A stretch of 64,000 nt of DNA from Candidatus Poribacteria bacterium. GTDB taxonomy: Bacteria; Poribacteria; WGA-4E; UBA9662. A program made the position numbers and the translations under genes. The stretch's first letter is position 1. Each line of letters opens with the position of its first letter. The stretch is from NCBI GenBank assembly GCA_030748495.1, contig JASMLX010000015.1, positions 1 to 64,000 on the forward strand, given 5' to 3'. Below the pieces are notes generated by a model. That model saw nothing but the letters and a program-made list of their open reading frames with translations, did not search any database and had not been told where the DNA came from. Shown one piece after another: positions 8,702 to 18,026 of the stretch.

Positions 8702-9304
8702 GGTGATAGCAGTTTGCTCGACTGTGTTCATGACAACATATTATCGAAGCACTTGGACGCAGAATTACCAGGAAATCGCACACTGTGAATCCACTGGTAA
8801 CTAGACATGCTGTTTAATGGTCCAATTTCATCTAACTCTTAGCCTCATTGTTGTTACCACTAGTGTTTTGTTGTTGGATAGATACTAAATCCTTTCTTGA
8901 CCACGAAAGGTACGAGCCAAGCAATTACTCTCTAACGGCAGAATTTGATAATCACCTAACTGTTTGATGCTTCTTCTTTCAATTTATAAGTTGGACACCT
9001 ATTCATCATATCGTCACCAGGCAGTTGATTGCTGAGTGCAATCTGATCATTCTATCACTTACACCTTAACCACGATCAGCGTGCCGAACAGGAACTGAGA
9101 ATACAAAGGTGGCACAGAAGGTTTCAAGTTGCTCCCGTAACGAATCGTATGCCAAGGTATACAGGCGTATTTCGAGTTGCCCACAGACGATGAAAAATAA
9201 GGGAGACAATCCTCTTATCACAATTCAAATCGCTTTGGCTGGTGAGAGATTATAGTTGGGGCGAGTAGTTACGCTTCCGTAATGATGGCAAACAAAATAT
9301 CTAT
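8702..9304. other. intergenic, no gene recognised
   Basis: About 600 bases with stops in all frames. I see no tRNA, repeat or clear promoter or terminator here. Confidence 0.5.
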
Positions 9305-10696
9305 ATGACGATCAAATATTGGTTACCATGGTTGTTACTAATTAGCTTGACTTCACCCAAGGCGGATCTGTTTCAACAGGCTGAACAAGCAATAGTCGAG
9401 AAAAATCTTAATCTCGCATTTACTCTCTACAAAAACATCTTAGACCAAGATCCTACATCGGTTCCGGCTATTAGGGGAATGGGATTAGTCCTATGGATGG
9501 ATAATCGCCCTAAAGAAGCCATCATTTGTTATGAACGCGCGGTCGAGATCAATCCCAACTTCGTGGTAGCATACGCCGATCTTAGTGTTATTTTATCCGA
9601 CCAAAAACAGCATCAGCAGGCTGTAGCTTACGCCAAACGAGCTGTTCAACTTTCACCTAACACACTAACTTGGCGACTTAATTACGCCGATATTTTGTGG
9701 CAGGCTGAGAGATATAGTCAAGCTGCAGAGCAGTATCGATTGGTTATAGCAGAGGATAAAGACCACTTGCCAGCTAACATTGGCTTGGGTAGCAGTTTAA
9801 TTTCACTGGGTCAACTTGATCGAGCCTTAACCATCATTAATCGGGCGCTTACCATTGATCCTGACCATCTACATGCCCGCTACAATCAAGCAGTCATTTA
9901 CACCAAGCAAGGGCAGATAGACTTGGCTTTAAGCAATCTCCAATTTGTTTTAAGTCGAGATGCTGACCACGCCAAGGCACAATTTGAGCTCGGTTTCGCC
10001 TACCAACAAGGCAAGCAATTTCATCAAGCAGTAGAAGCCTATCATAGAGCCTTAACACTGATGCCAAAAGATCCATCTATCTATTACAACCTAGCCCATT
10101 GTCATGCCCGGTTGGGAAAGACAAAACTAGCTAAAGAAACACACGCTAAAGCTAAGCAACTTCAGGAATTTCAAAATGATTTAGCCGAAACACAAGCTTA
10201 CCTTCAACAGTATCCGAACGAGGTTAAAGGTTATCTTCACCTGGGTGAGCTTTATCTACAGCACAACCAGTTCGACTTGGCAGAACGAAACTATAAACTA
10301 GCTATTCAAGCTAATGCCAATTACCTGCCGGCCTATCAAAGCCTCGCTGATTTTTATATTCAACAAAAAGCACTAGAGAAAGCGACACATGTTTATCTGA
10401 AAGCTGTGCAACACTTTCCGCAAGAGGTGCAGACACGAGTAATGTTAAGCCTTTTATATAAAGAACAAAATGATTTTCAGGCAGCTAAAACCCATTTAAA
10501 AATTGCTGAAACACAAGCCCAAGAACTGGTCGAAGAAAGAGGGAAAGCCGAAGATTTAGAAAAGCTGTCTTTCGTTTATTATGCTCAAGGCCGATATGCT
10601 GAAGCTGAATCATTACTCCTGAACTTACTGTCGGCTGCCCCTCAGAACACAGATTATTTGAACCAACTTGAGACAGTTAGAGCGGCTAACAATTAA
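9305..10696 (+). CDS. secreted TPR-repeat protein
   Basis: The 463-residue protein starts with a short hydrophobic segment (YWLPWLLLISLTSP), probably a signal peptide, and is then almost entirely tetratricopeptide repeats, about ten 34-residue units such as NPNFVVAYADLSVILSDQKQ and DPSIYYNLAHCHARLGK. TPR arrays are protein-binding scaffolds; no enzymatic domain is present. It most likely works in the periplasm. A predicted promoter separates it from the next gene, so it is probably transcribed on its own. Confidence 0.8.
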   Translation: MTIKYWLPWLLLISLTSPKADLFQQAEQAIVEKNLNLAFTLYKNILDQDPTSVPAIRGMGLVLWMDNRPKEAIICYERAVEINPNFVVAYADLSVILSDQKQHQQAVAYAKRAVQLSPNTLTWRLNYADILWQAERYSQAAEQYRLVIAEDKDHLPANIGLGSSLISLGQLDRALTIINRALTIDPDHLHARYNQAVIYTKQGQIDLALSNLQFVLSRDADHAKAQFELGFAYQQGKQFHQAVEAYHRALTLMPKDPSIYYNLAHCHARLGKTKLAKETHAKAKQLQEFQNDLAETQAYLQQYPNEVKGYLHLGELYLQHNQFDLAERNYKLAIQANANYLPAYQSLADFYIQQKALEKATHVYLKAVQHFPQEVQTRVMLSLLYKEQNDFQAAKTHLKIAETQAQELVEERGKAEDLEKLSFVYYAQGRYAEAESLLLNLLSAAPQNTDYLNQLETVRAANN

Positions 10697-10720
10697 CAAA
10701 CTGGATTCTTGCTCATTCCC

Positions 10721-10749
10721 TTGACAATTCTTTTAACGTCCGTAATAAT
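10721..10749 (+). promoter_or_regulatory. sigma-70-like promoter
   Basis: TTGACA (10721-10726), a 17-base spacer and AATAAT (10744-10749), followed by AGGAGG before ATG 10792. A near-consensus promoter for the first of two secreted paralogues. Confidence 0.65.
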
Positions 10750-10791
10750 GTGCAAGTTAATCCAATTTTGAGATTAGGAGGAATTAGTTAG

Positions 10792-11433
10792 ATGAACAAA
10801 ATCAGGTTTATTTTATGTCTAGCGTTAGCTGTAATATTCTTTCAAACAGTTAGCTTCGCAGCCGTTAAGACAGGAGAATTTGTCATTCTTGACGAAAACG
10901 TGGACGCTGTTGTAAAGTATATTACGAAGGGCAATGGTACGCCAAAAAAGGTTGCAGACGCTTATGCGGGTAAAGAAGCTCTATACGTCGGTGGTACAGG
11001 AGGCGACGGGCAACGTTACAATGACAAGGCGCCTTGGACTTTCAAGATCGCTGAAAATCCCAAAGCAGACGATGAATTTCGTTATATTACCTTTGCTTGG
11101 AAAAAAAACGGTGGTACAGGGATACAGTTGCAACTTCACGGCAATCCGGATACGTGGGGACACCGCTATCACGCTGGCGCTAACGTCAAAAACTGGAATC
11201 CGTCCATCCAGGTCAATAAGAGTGTTCCCACCAAGTGGGAAAAACATACCCGCGACCTGTTCAAGGATTGGAAAGCTTTTACCTTAACCGGGATTGCTTT
11301 CACCGCATGGCCTGATGGTGACGATATAGGTGGTTTCTGGGACTATGTGGTTCTGCATCAGAACCCAGAGATTAAGACGGCCGTCGAATCCAAAGGAAAA
11401 CTGACGACCAAGTGGGCGAAACTAAAAAAATAG
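10792..11433 (+). CDS. secreted beta-sandwich-like protein with KLxxxW C-terminal tail (paralogue 1)
   Basis: The 213-residue protein has a signal peptide (cleavage probably after SFA), one globular domain and a short basic C-terminal tail. The core FRYITFAWKK.GG.GIQLQLH...WGHRYHAGANVKNWNPSIQV...W..HTRDLF.DW...TGIAFTAW..G is shared almost word for word with the next gene and recalls a region of planctomycete PSCyt/PSD1 proteins (recollection, not a search). The tail AVESKGKLTTKWAKLKK belongs to a motif found at the end of four proteins in this window. The function is unknown; I infer a surface or periplasmic binding protein. A strong promoter, good Shine-Dalgarno and its own terminator suggest high expression. 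Confidence 0.75.
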   Translation: MNKIRFILCLALAVIFFQTVSFAAVKTGEFVILDENVDAVVKYITKGNGTPKKVADAYAGKEALYVGGTGGDGQRYNDKAPWTFKIAENPKADDEFRYITFAWKKNGGTGIQLQLHGNPDTWGHRYHAGANVKNWNPSIQVNKSVPTKWEKHTRDLFKDWKAFTLTGIAFTAWPDGDDIGGFWDYVVLHQNPEIKTAVESKGKLTTKWAKLKK

Positions 11434-11454
11434 ATTTTGTCTGAAGGTTAGAGA

Positions 11455-11484
11455 AAAGGGCTAACTTAGCTTGGCCCTTTTTTT
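11455..11484 (+). terminator. rho-independent terminator
   Basis: AAAGGGC (11455-11461) pairs with GCCCTTT (11474-11480), with a T run to 11484. It sits between the two paralogues and makes them separate transcription units, or partly so. Confidence 0.75.
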
Positions 11485-11519
11485 AGTATATTTATAGGAT
11501 ATACTGTGGAGGAATAAAG

Positions 11520-12197
11520 ATGAAGCACTTGAAATTCAGCTTAATTTTAGCACTGGCGCTGATCGTTGGCTTGGTTGCTCAAGCAGCTGACCTCAAAGGC
11601 GCGTTCGTGGTTATCGACGACGAAGCTAGCATCAAAGATGCCTTGCAAAAATTGACTAACGGTCAGGGAAAAAGAGAACTGGAAAAGAAAGATATTTATA
11701 AAGAAGATGACGACGGAAAAGCCGCCATCAGAATAAACGTAGCAGGTGGTGACGGTCAGAACTTTAATCCAACCATGCCGGATTGGGAGTTAGAAATTGA
11801 AAAGAAACCAACAGGAAAAAATCAATTTCGTTACATCACCTTTGCTTGGAAGAAGATCGGTGGTGATGGAATTCAGCTGCAATTGCATGCGAATGTCAAT
11901 TCGTGGGGACACCGCTATCATGCCGGGGCCAACGTTAAGAACTGGAATCCGTCCATCCAAGTAGATAAGAAAATCCCTGAAAAATGGGAAGTTCATACTC
12001 GTGACCTAATTGAAGATTGGAAAGATTTGAATAAAGGGGGGCAAAAAATCACGGGAATAGCCTTTACTGCATGGGACGGCAAAGCCGGACTCTGGGATCA
12101 CGTAGTTTTCCACCAAACACCAGAAGATCCATTGGCCCCACAGGCAGTTGATGTTAAAGCCAAGCTAGCTGTTAAGTGGGGGGAGATCAAACAATAA
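11520..12197 (+). CDS. secreted beta-sandwich-like protein with KLxxxW C-terminal tail (paralogue 2)
   Basis: The 225-residue protein is a tandem duplicate of its left neighbour. The signal peptide ends near AQAA. The domain repeats FRYITFAWKKIGGDGIQLQLH, SWGHRYHAGANVKNWNPSIQV, W.VHTRDLI.DWK and TGIAFTAWDGKAGLWDHVVFHQTPE. The N-terminal 60 residues differ more and are charged (KRELEKKDIYKEDDDGK). It ends in AVDVKAKLAVKWGEIKQ, the same tail motif. GGAGG lies just before ATG 11520, and a TATACT box around 11500 could be its own -10. A strong terminator follows. The function is unknown. Confidence 0.75.
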   Translation: MKHLKFSLILALALIVGLVAQAADLKGAFVVIDDEASIKDALQKLTNGQGKRELEKKDIYKEDDDGKAAIRINVAGGDGQNFNPTMPDWELEIEKKPTGKNQFRYITFAWKKIGGDGIQLQLHANVNSWGHRYHAGANVKNWNPSIQVDKKIPEKWEVHTRDLIEDWKDLNKGGQKITGIAFTAWDGKAGLWDHVVFHQTPEDPLAPQAVDVKAKLAVKWGEIKQ

Positions 12198-12225
12198 AGG
12201 TAAACTTTCCACCCTCAACTGTTGT

Positions 12226-12250
12226 AAAGCCCCATGTAGGGGCTTTTTTT
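12226..12250 (+). terminator. rho-independent terminator
   Basis: AAGCCCC and GGGGCTT form a 7-bp stem around loop ATGTA, followed by a T run. It ends transcription of the secreted paralogue at 12197. Confidence 0.85.
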
Positions 12251-12439
12251 ATGGTCTAACCCTGCCACCTGACACAATGCATAACAGCTCTGACAGGCGC
12301 AAAAGACGAATACTTAGTCTTCTTGCAATGAAAAAGCGATGGTAAACCGGGTCACTATAACCAGTCCTCGGACATCTTTGACTACCTGAAATGAGACATT
12401 GCGCCGAACTCTCACTTGTAATGTTGGGAAACAGACGAG

Positions 12440-13280
12440 ATGAAAGAATCAACAAGGCTCACGAAGAGCGACTTGATTCCCTTCGAGGCGCCTGTAGGTT
12501 TCGAGGAGCTTAAAAGGTCAATCCTATCCTCGCCTGTAAGCCACCAGAATGGGCTGCCGCTGCCCACGCGATGGTTGTGGATGGCACCGTACACACTACC
12601 TGTGGGTGACCCCTTAGCGATCAAACACGACCCAAGAAGTCCTGTCCTGTTGCCTTCGAAGGAAGGTTTTGACGATTTCACAATCAAATACCCTTTCCTG
12701 TTTTGGAACCCTGCCGACCGCAGATTCTATGCCTATTATCTAGGCAGGCAACAAAGCCCTCCCAAGCAGACCTAAGCAGATGGGCCTATTGGTTGGTGAC
12801 GGCGATTTTGGCCAATGGACACGCGTTCGCCAGACTCCCGTGATTGCCGCCGACTATCTGTCACGCGACCGCGTCGGTCAATAATCCCATGGTCGTTACG
12901 AAAGACCTCGCTAATCCTAATCCTATCTTCAAAGGTAGCGGTCAAACATGGGACAGTTGCGGCGTCCGAGAGGCAGCAATCTTTACTGGACCGCGGTATT
13001 TCCACTTTTTCTACGATGGGTTTGATGGCGAAGTTTGGCGGGGCGGGTACGTGCGGACGCACGACTTCCGTACCTTCGAACCCAATCCTTACAATCCCGT
13101 TTCACCCCCTCGCCAGATTCCGACGCTTGGAACTGCGACGGGGTACTAACGTCCCAGGTAATCGAGATCGACAACGTGTACTTTATAGTATACGCCGGTA
13201 AGAGAGGCAAGGAATGGCAGACGGGACTCGCAAAAGCGAGCGACCCCCAGAACCTTTGCTTGACTGAAACCAAACTATAG
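12440..13280 (+). pseudogene. GH43/GH32-like five-bladed propeller protein, frameshifted
   Basis: Homologous-looking coding sequence is spread over three frames in succession: from ATG 12440 (FEAPVGFEELKRS, PFLFWNPADRRFYAYYLGRQ), then a frame containing NPNPIFKGSGQTWDSCGVREAAIF, FHFFYDGFDGEVWRGGYVRTHDFRTFE to about 13100, then DAWNCDGVLTSQVIEIDNVYFIVYAGKRG to 13280. The repeated pattern of D/N-P-x-F-x-G followed by YYxG/FYDG strands is that of five-bladed beta-propeller glycosidase-like proteins. The multiple shifts mean it is not translated as one protein. The family call is by pattern only. Confidence 0.6.
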
Positions 13281-13561
13281 GTGAATTCGATGCTCGAATC
13301 ACTGTATTATCAGTAGGGTAAAAATCCAGATCAGTCAAGCTAATGATACTAGCTTTATTCGTTGTTATACTTGGATCAGCTCAGGTAAATCCTTATTTCG
13401 CCAGCAGTTTTTCTGGGAATAGATTTTGATTTTTGTCACCCCAGGTAAGCCCTTGAGGGTTATTGTAATCCTCAACTGGCTCTGCCAGTGGTTTGAACCG
13501 CAAACTGGCGGTTTCGGTAAAGGAGATAGTCAGCTTTCTTGTTCCTCGAGAAAGGAAAAAT

Positions 13562-14700
13562 ATGAAAATCAGACAACTTGAAATCCTCCCAGCACCTTTT
13601 CATGGATCAACATATGTTATGTCAAGCTACATACTGATAAAAACGTTGTCGATATTGGAGCAACCGCTTGTTCTTTTCCTGAACAAGCGTTAATCGGAGC
13701 ATTAAGAGATCTTGAGCCTTGTCTAATCGGGGCAAATGCTTTTGAAATAGAAAAGATCTGGTTGTTGATTTATCGTACCGCATTCTGGCCAGGAAGCCCT
13801 GTCCCCATTAGCACGCTTTCCGACGTTAAGCACGTGCCATGGAATATCAAAGGCCAAGGCCATCAACGTGCCCGTATATGAACTCATTGGTGGGATGTAT
13901 CGCCATCAAGCCAAGGTCTATGCTAGATTGGTGGTGATACATTTCAAGCGTGTACTGACGCTGCTCAAAGGCGTATTGAAGCAGGATGGGGTGGGCTAAA
14001 ATCCACGCCATTCGAGCCGACAGCACCAACTTTTTCACTCGCTCATGGCAAAAAGTCGAAGCCAAGGTGAAGGCCGTTCGGGAAACAGTAGGGGCTGAAG
14101 TACCGATTGCTATTGACGGCCATGGTCGATTGAATCTAATCAATGCAATAGAGATGGCTAAACGAGTCGAACCTTACGGGATTCTGTTCTTTGAGGAGCC
14201 GGTACTTCCGGAATCTGTGGATGCGATGGCTGAATTACAGCGAAAAGCAGATGTGCCCATCGCCACTGGTGAACGCCTTTTTACACGTTATCCATTCCGT
14301 GAATATCTGGTCAAAAGTGCTGTCGATGTCGTCCAACCGGATATCTGCACCTGTGGCGGTATCATGGAAACGTTCAAAATTGCGGCGATGGCTGATGCTT
14401 TTTTCTCGACAATTGCGCCACACAACCCGTTAAGCCCTTTCTCGACGGTGATTTGTCTGCATTGAGATACGGTTGTATCAAACTTTCTCATTCAAGAAGT
14501 GCCCAACGGAAATAAGTCCGGCGCGCAAAAACCTTATTAATGGTTTTGAGGAAAATCCAGTGGATGGGTATTTGAAAGTGCCGTCAGGTCCTGGTTGGGG
14601 TGTTTCGTTGAATGAGGCGTTCATTCGCTCGCTTCCAGAGCGACCGCCACCGAAAAGATCAGTAACTTTTGACACAGACGGTTCAATCCTCGACCTCTGA
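13562..14700 (+). pseudogene. mandelate racemase/muconate lactonizing-like enzyme, frameshifted
   Basis: The start KIRQLEILPAPF (ATG 13562, AAAGGA upstream) is the capping-domain start of enolase-superfamily enzymes. The N-terminal half shifts frame several times (about 13600-13990). A long open piece, 13986-14465, then keeps all the catalytic landmarks: AKIH, IDGHGR, FFEEPV, IATGERLF, QPDICTCGG and IAPHNPLSP. After a stop, the C-terminal end continues in another frame (NGFEENPVDGYLKVPSGPGWGVSLNE to 14700). It resembles the intact homologue at 43270-44415. The conserved active site with a broken frame indicates recent inactivation. Confidence 0.8.
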
Positions 14701-15008
14701 TGGGGTAAACCTGAAAGATAAACACGGTTAATCATCCAGTGGAAAGATCAAAAGGATAAGTTCGTTTTCCGCAATGGTTCGGACGCTCGTACGCAATTCA
14801 CTTGGGTCTGTAACCATTGAAATTTCATATTAGCACCGACGAACTAGAAGCATCGCTCGATGCACTGAAGGCACAGTGTCAACAGTAGGATGATCGCATT
14901 CTCAGTTCCACTAATTTTGAAGTTTAGGAGCTTTTTTGCAACTACGTGGTTCTGATGCAGGATTAAGTGCCGGTAGCCTTCGTGTACCCATCAGGAGGGA
15001 AATAAGCA
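14701..15008. other. intergenic with a possible coding fragment
   Basis: About 300 bases. Near 14815-14890 a short stretch reads FHISTDELEASLDALKAQ and may be a scrap of a glyoxalase/VOC-type protein; this is weak. AGGAGGG at about 14994-15000 serves the next gene. Confidence 0.3.
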
Positions 15009-16541
15009 ATGAGAATTGGAATAGCGAGTTTGTGGCACGAAACGAATACCTTTGCCATGGAACAGAATGATTCTATGGCAACTACCCATATACAACGCGG
15101 CAAAGCCTTACTTCCACAGGAACATGTCAGGAACTTTATAGGTGGTTTCGTCGAAGGTGCAAATCACCCGGAAGTGGAGCTAGTTCCCACCTTGAGGATA
15201 AGTTTTTCACATGGAGGACTCATTCATGCCAAAGTATATGAACGCTGTCGCAGCATGATTATAGATGCCTTACGGGAGGCAAGGCCTTTGGATGGTGTCT
15301 ACTTCGCTTTTCACGGAGCGATGGTGGCGGAGGCGCCGTATCTCGATGCTGAAGGTGAACTGGTGCAGGAGGCTCGTAGGATTCTAGGGGATATCCCCAT
15401 GGTCGGTACTTACGATTTTCACGCCATTATGAGCGATTATGAGGTCGAATCTCTTGTTCCGTTTCCTAATAACACCAATCCCCATATTGATGGCTATGAA
15501 CGAGGATTGGAGGCAGCGAAATGCCTGCTCCAGATGCTAGATGGTACGATCCAACCGGTCACACACCGGGTTTTTGTGCCTGTTATCGGACCTAACATCG
15601 GACAGAGTACCTGGTCACATATCCCTATGGAGGAGGGAGGGCTGTTGCTACATCAGCTAAACCTCAAGCGTGAAGCACTAGAGGAAACTCCGCAGGTTAT
15701 CAACATTACTATCTTGGGCGGTTATGGCTACGGTGACTCGCCAGACGCTGGGATGTCAGTTGTCACAACAACGGATGGAGACGCGGAACTGGCCAAGCGA
15801 TTGGCTAATGAGCTAGCTATAGATCTGTGGACACAGCGCGGAGAGTTACAAAAAGTGCGACCGATATATCCCATTGATGAAGGTGTCAGAATGGCAATGA
15901 AGCAAAAAGAGACACCGGTCCTCCTGGTAGATTTGGGCGATGATCCTGGTAGCGCCTGTCCGGCTGATAGTCCAGTCATATTGGAAAGTTTGATCCGGAA
16001 CCAAGCCAGCGATTGCGCTCTCACAATCCGTGATGCCGAAGTAGTGAAGGCAGGCATCGCGGCCGGCGTGGGCGCAACGATCACGATGAGTGTTGGAGGT
16101 AAAATCGACCAGCGTTTTTACCAGCCATTACAAGTAACCGGTGTAGTTAAATCTATAGATGACGGCAAGTATGTAATCTGCGGACCCACCCATGGTGGTT
16201 GGGGGCGTAAAGTTGTCAGGAAAACCTTTCGGGAAACCGACGTAGGTTCCAGAATAGTGCTGCGTATTGGGAACAAGATCGACGTAATCTTTTCTCAAAG
16301 ACGAACCGGCAAGGACCGTGACTTTTTCAAAAGCGCAGGCATCCTTCTGGAGGAGAAACGGATCCTGGTGGTGAAATCCAATCAAGCTCACCGGGCCTCG
16401 TTTGATCCTGTGGTTGCTAGCACAATAGAGTTGAATTCACCCGGTGTCAGTACTATTAATTACGCGAACCTACCCTACCAATATCTATATCGTCCAATTT
16501 GGCCAATCGACCCTGATATGGATTGGGCTCCTTCTAAATAA
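15009..16541 (+). CDS. M81 family metallopeptidase (MlrC-like)
   Basis: The 510-residue cytoplasmic protein matches the MlrC family, named for the enzyme that completes breakdown of the cyclic peptide microcystin. The N-terminal metallopeptidase part begins MRIGIASLWHETNTFA and carries FHGAMVAE and VGTYDFHA, whose His and Asp residues are likely metal ligands. The C-terminal MlrC_C part includes LVDLGDDPGSACPADSP, GAGVGATI-like glycine-rich sequence and ISFHGG-type strands. Most family members are in organisms with no link to microcystin, so the true substrate is unknown. A strong Shine-Dalgarno (AGGAGGG) precedes ATG 15009. It stands alone between decayed genes. Confidence 0.88.
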   Translation: MRIGIASLWHETNTFAMEQNDSMATTHIQRGKALLPQEHVRNFIGGFVEGANHPEVELVPTLRISFSHGGLIHAKVYERCRSMIIDALREARPLDGVYFAFHGAMVAEAPYLDAEGELVQEARRILGDIPMVGTYDFHAIMSDYEVESLVPFPNNTNPHIDGYERGLEAAKCLLQMLDGTIQPVTHRVFVPVIGPNIGQSTWSHIPMEEGGLLLHQLNLKREALEETPQVINITILGGYGYGDSPDAGMSVVTTTDGDAELAKRLANELAIDLWTQRGELQKVRPIYPIDEGVRMAMKQKETPVLLVDLGDDPGSACPADSPVILESLIRNQASDCALTIRDAEVVKAGIAAGVGATITMSVGGKIDQRFYQPLQVTGVVKSIDDGKYVICGPTHGGWGRKVVRKTFRETDVGSRIVLRIGNKIDVIFSQRRTGKDRDFFKSAGILLEEKRILVVKSNQAHRASFDPVVASTIELNSPGVSTINYANLPYQYLYRPIWPIDPDMDWAPSK

Positions 16542-17107
16542 ACCATATCTCTTATCAACTTACCAATGGAGGAGAGAAATTAAAAAGTCTATCCGTATCC
16601 AGTTGGAAACAGATATTTCCACACCGCTACCATTTTTGCTATTCAGTTTCTTATTGGCTGTTCTTGGCAGTAATAAAATCCTACTACCAGAACTATCAAG
16701 CCCATTAGGATAGCCGTGTTGGTTACCATTTTGATTGTCATTCAAAACCTTGTTAGTTGATGATTACTGATCAATCTTTGGCAACTCATCCAACTTCAGT
16801 TGGCCCAAGTTCAGGTTGATCAGATTTTGATTCAGTAAAGCTGGAAATCTCGAAGGACGAAACCAACTTAATTGACTATCCATTCTTAGATGATTGTAAT
16901 ACCAATCCTATTTTCTCGTTTTTATTCCCCGTATTTTTCATGAATCAACTCGTACTTTTCAAACACTTTCCAAGCCTATATTTTGTGTGTTTGACCACTG
17001 TATTAAGACATATTTGCCTATCATCGCCCAGCAGTGCCTGGGGTTAGTTTGGGAACAGTCACTCAGTTACCAAGTTCGCATTGATGAGGTGACCCTGGGC
17101 TCTATCT
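16542..17107. other. intergenic with possible LRR traces
   Basis: About 565 bases without a gene. On the minus strand near 16780-16850 a fragment reads LINLNLGQLKLDELPKI, and around 17045-17080 the plus strand resembles the LRR relic at 26925-26960 (ACAGTCAC(T/C)CA(G/A)TTA). These could be remains of a leucine-rich-repeat gene. Confidence 0.3.
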
Positions 17108-17797
17108 CTATTCTTCCTTCGATAAGTATTCTCTAGCTATCGTGCCAATTTCCCTTCTAGTTTCCTCCGGCAAACCACGGAACTTCTCACTTCTGACAGC
17201 ATCTATGATCTGTTGACGAGAGGCGTTGCGGAAATAACCCGACCATCCATCAACTTCCTGTCGAGTACTATCTTTTCCGCCACTTTTTTTGCGGTTCTTA
17301 CCTTCTTCTTTACCACCTTTACTCCGACCATCTTTACCTTTCCCCTGTTCTCTATCTTCTCTGCCTTCTTGACCTCTGTTGTCTTTCCCGCGACCTTTGC
17401 GACCTCCAACGCCCTCCAAAAACTGGACACCTGGGCTAGAGAGTAAAATGATTTTTCCATCTATCTTCAGACTAACCTTATTGACTTCTATCTTCTCAAT
17501 CTCGGCTGACTCTAGCTGATCATTTACACTGACATAATAGGTGCGGTTGGAACGTCTCTCCCGAATCAGGGCTTTAGCCAAACCGTTTGCCGGCACTTTG
17601 GTGGCCATCAACTCATATTTAGGACTTTTATCTGGTGGGCGCCAGCCTAACGGACGAAACAGGTTGAAGTCGGTAATAACCCGGTAAAAAGCCTGATCGA
17701 CCACTGTCATTTGTAACCACTTTTCATCCTGGCCTTCAGCGTGAAAAGTGGACAAAAAGGGACACAGCAGCACTACTACCAACACTATCTTTTTCAT
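17108..17797 (-). CDS. GspC-like exported protein with charged low-complexity region
   Basis: The 229-residue protein has a signal peptide (KKIVLVVVLLCPFLSTFHA). Residues about 35-115 resemble the HR domain of type II secretion GspC: FNLFRPLGWRPP, YELMATKVPANGLAKALIRE, YYVSVNDQL and IEKIEVNKVSLKIDGKIILL. Residues about 120-175 are a Lys/Gly/Arg/Glu-rich, probably disordered stretch, followed by a helical tail. I chose the second Met (17797) because GAGGA lies at the right distance before it and none lies before the first. No other secretion genes are in the window, so it may be a stand-alone adaptor; GspC homology is my inference. Confidence 0.6.
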   Translation of the reverse strand: MKKIVLVVVLLCPFLSTFHAEGQDEKWLQMTVVDQAFYRVITDFNLFRPLGWRPPDKSPKYELMATKVPANGLAKALIRERRSNRTYYVSVNDQLESAEIEKIEVNKVSLKIDGKIILLSSPGVQFLEGVGGRKGRGKDNRGQEGREDREQGKGKDGRSKGGKEEGKNRKKSGGKDSTRQEVDGWSGYFRNASRQQIIDAVRSEKFRGLPEETRREIGTIAREYLSKEE

Positions 17798-18026
17798 TTG
17801 TAACTTCCTCATTTATTATGATTGGTGGAACAATATTCACACATATTACTAAAATCTACCTGTTAGACGAATAACTGCCGAATTTCGGTTGCTATTCCAC
17901 CATAATTGCGAGATAGAGATTTTGAATCATTTTCATTGCAGATATCCGATCTTGTTTCGCACTACTTCTCAAGTCTGATATGTGCTTCTAATCAGCAATA
18001 ATGTCAATCTAGGGTTTTGATTCTAC

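Noticed and set aside
17203-17460. Overlapping open frames on both strands across the charged region of the GspC-like gene
   Set aside because: They result from purine-rich low-complexity sequence; no Shine-Dalgarno or family pattern supports them.
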